NCBI GenBank assembly: GCA_945860085.1
Contig: CAMAPJ010000005.1
Location: forward strand, 1-55,377
Direction of reading: 5' to 3'
DNA: 55,377 bases
Origin: Synechococcus sp. UW140
GTDB taxonomy: Bacteria > Cyanobacteriota > Cyanobacteriia > PCC-6307 > Cyanobiaceae
Below the pieces are notes generated by a model, which had not been told where the DNA came from, made no database searches, and was given only the letters and a program-made list of their open reading frames with translations. Positions 54,421 through 55,377 of the stretch are shown in pieces; within the stretch, counting starts at the first letter, position 1; every line of letters starts with the position of its first letter. Both the position numbers and the translations under genes were made by a program.

Positions 54421-55253
54421 GCCAAGCCCCCAGCCCGTCCCAGCCCGATTCTCCGTCCTCAAGCCTGTCCTCAAGAGCGTCCTCGCGTCAGCCCCCGATT
54501 CGATCAGGGGTGCAGACCCAGCCCCTGGTGCTTCCCTTGGAGGCCGCTGGCCTGGAGGCGATCGCGGCGGTGGGGGGCAAAAACGCCTCCTTGGGTGAAC
54601 TGCTGCGCGAACTCGGCTCCGTGGGGGTGCGGGTGCCAGGCGGCTTTGCCACCACGGCCTGGGCCTATCGGGCCTTTCTGGAAGCCAACGGGCTCAGCCA
54701 ACCACTGGATTACTTGCTCTCGGACCTAGATGGCCGTGATCTGGCGGCGCTCCAGGCGGCCGGTAGCGCCGCCCGCGCCCTGGTGTTGGCAGCCCGCCTG
54801 CCTGATGATCTGCAGCAGGCGATCCTCAGGGCCTATCGGCTGCTTGGCGAGAACACCGCCAGCGCGGCCTTGGTCCCTGGTTTTGGCTCCGGTTTTGGCA
54901 CTGGCGAGGGCACTGCTGTCGCGGTCGCGGTGCGCTCCAGTGCCACCGCCGAGGACCTGCCGGAGGCCAGTTTCGCCGGCCAGCAGGAAACCTTTTTGAA
55001 TGTTTGTGGTGAGGCGGAGCTGCTGGCGGCCTGCCGGCGTTGCTACGCCTCCCTATTCACCGATCGGGCCATCTCCTATCGGATATTGCATGGCTTCGAC
55101 CACCTCGAGGTGGCCCTTTCGATCGGCGTGCAGCGCATGGTGCGCTCCGATCTGGCCGCTTCCGGGGTGATGTTCAGCCTCGACACCGAAACCGGCTTCC
55201 GCGATGCCGTGTTGTTGACGGCGGCCTACGGCCTAGGAGCCTGTCGCGCATAG
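54417..55253 (+). pseudogene. ppsA: Phosphoenolpyruvate synthase (5' part), disrupted
   Basis: The frame opens with a Ser/Pro tail, then the PEP synthase/PPDK ATP-grasp domain: [72 protein letters not shown] and [34 protein letters not shown]. After GLG, the expected continuation (E-x-x-V-x-G) is lost and the frame stops 12 bases later (ACRA, stop). Full enzymes run about 800 aa, so about 65 per cent is missing here. The break coincides with new sequence that starts a transposase-like ORF, so insertion is the likely cause. Couples to the upstream gene by ATGA. Confidence 0.85.
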
Positions 55254-55377
55254 ATCCGCGCCAGCTTCTCCACAGACGCCCCAGAATCTGCCCAGAACGT
55301 AGTAACTGCAATGGATCTGGGCGAGAGAATGGGGCATGCAAAAGCTCAAGACCTTCCGCCCCTGGCACCCGGAGCAG
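55239..55377 (+). mobile_element. Left end of an insertion sequence interrupting the PEP synthase gene (cut by window edge)
   Basis: Homology to PEP synthase stops near 55239, after a CCTAGG palindrome. About 96 bases later an ATG (55336) opens a frame running off the window. The left inverted repeat cannot be defined without the other end. The junction, the leader and the transposase-like start are together typical of an insertion sequence. Confidence 0.7.
55336..55377 (+). CDS. Transposase N-terminus (14 codons, cut by window edge)
   Basis: The frame reads MQKLKTFRPWHPEQ. This resembles the start of IS1182-like transposases, which begin with a basic residue run, F-R-x-W/Y-x-P/D-x-Q and then hydrophobic Leu/Pro motifs. 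Too short to name a family with confidence. The window ends in frame. Confidence 0.55.
   Translation, partial: MQKLKTFRPWHPEQ

Noticed and set aside
52933-54474. Long minus-strand open frame opposite the periplasmic binding protein gene
   Set aside because: Same effect of high GC. The plus strand shows the binding-protein fold, and the minus frame reads as Gln/Gly/Ala-rich noise.

Overview
The window reads as chromosomal DNA of a high-GC picocyanobacterium of the Cyanobium / freshwater-type Synechococcus kind. The lineage markers are Psb27, a ferrochelatase with a C-terminal chlorophyll-binding helix, a Tic22-like protein, DUF1824, DUF2721, DUF2854 and DUF3153 proteins, a transaldolase carrying EF-hands, and a principal sigma factor of cyanobacterial SigA type. 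Genes are densely packed on both strands with many short overlaps. Several starts appear to be GTG or TTG. No rRNA, tRNA, CRISPR array or phage module was recognised.

Layout. 1-3420 (minus strand): nucleotide-sugar genes transcribed gmd > fcl > uxs > ugd, making GDP-fucose and UDP-glucuronate/UDP-xylose for surface glycans. 3.5-7.6 kb: small housekeeping and unknown genes (pterin dehydratase, a coiled-coil protein, a secreted 84-aa four-cysteine protein, a glutamine amidotransferase, DUF2721, OsmC, inorganic pyrophosphatase). 7.6-14.3 kb (minus): ClC channel/antiporter, hemC, DUF1824, a GT2-GtrA glycosyltransferase and sigA. 14.9-25.2 kb: priA, DUF3153 protein, argB, DUF2854 protein, ssb, cobK, adenosine kinase-like, purA and psb27. 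25.5-37.2 kb: proS, small unknowns, a methyltransferase, a 2Fe-2S ferredoxin, an ArsC/Spx-like protein, a conserved membrane protein, signal peptidase I, a degenerate dihydroorotase, a two-domain histidine phosphatase and a CPBP protease. 37.3-41.8 kb: an FtsL-like protein, ftsI, the transaldolase-EF-hand protein and a cyclic-nucleotide-binding protein. 41.9-47.0 kb (minus): a geranylgeranyl-reductase-family flavoprotein, frr, pyrH, cobO and a tyrosine recombinase. 47.3-55.3 kb: hemH, an M23 peptidase, ilvB, a nuclease-fold protein, a small membrane protein, the Tic22-like protein, a periplasmic binding protein and the 5' part of a PEP synthase gene.

The right edge is a disruption. The PEP synthase reading frame breaks off near 55239. 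About 100 bases later a new ORF starts that resembles the N-terminus of an insertion-sequence transposase.

The most unusual signal does not belong to one gene. Degenerate tandem repeats of 13-18 bp recur at gene ends, and in at least eight cases a repeat unit contains the stop codon. The same kind of repeat also lies in spacers and inside disordered protein segments. Other points worth a second look are a histone-H1-like tail on SigA, an FtsL candidate with an intervening repeat-encoded ORF before ftsI, a tyrosine recombinase sitting between tetrapyrrole genes, a zinc-ribbon-like tail on acetolactate synthase, and a 17-bp perfect hairpin upstream of an unknown membrane protein.
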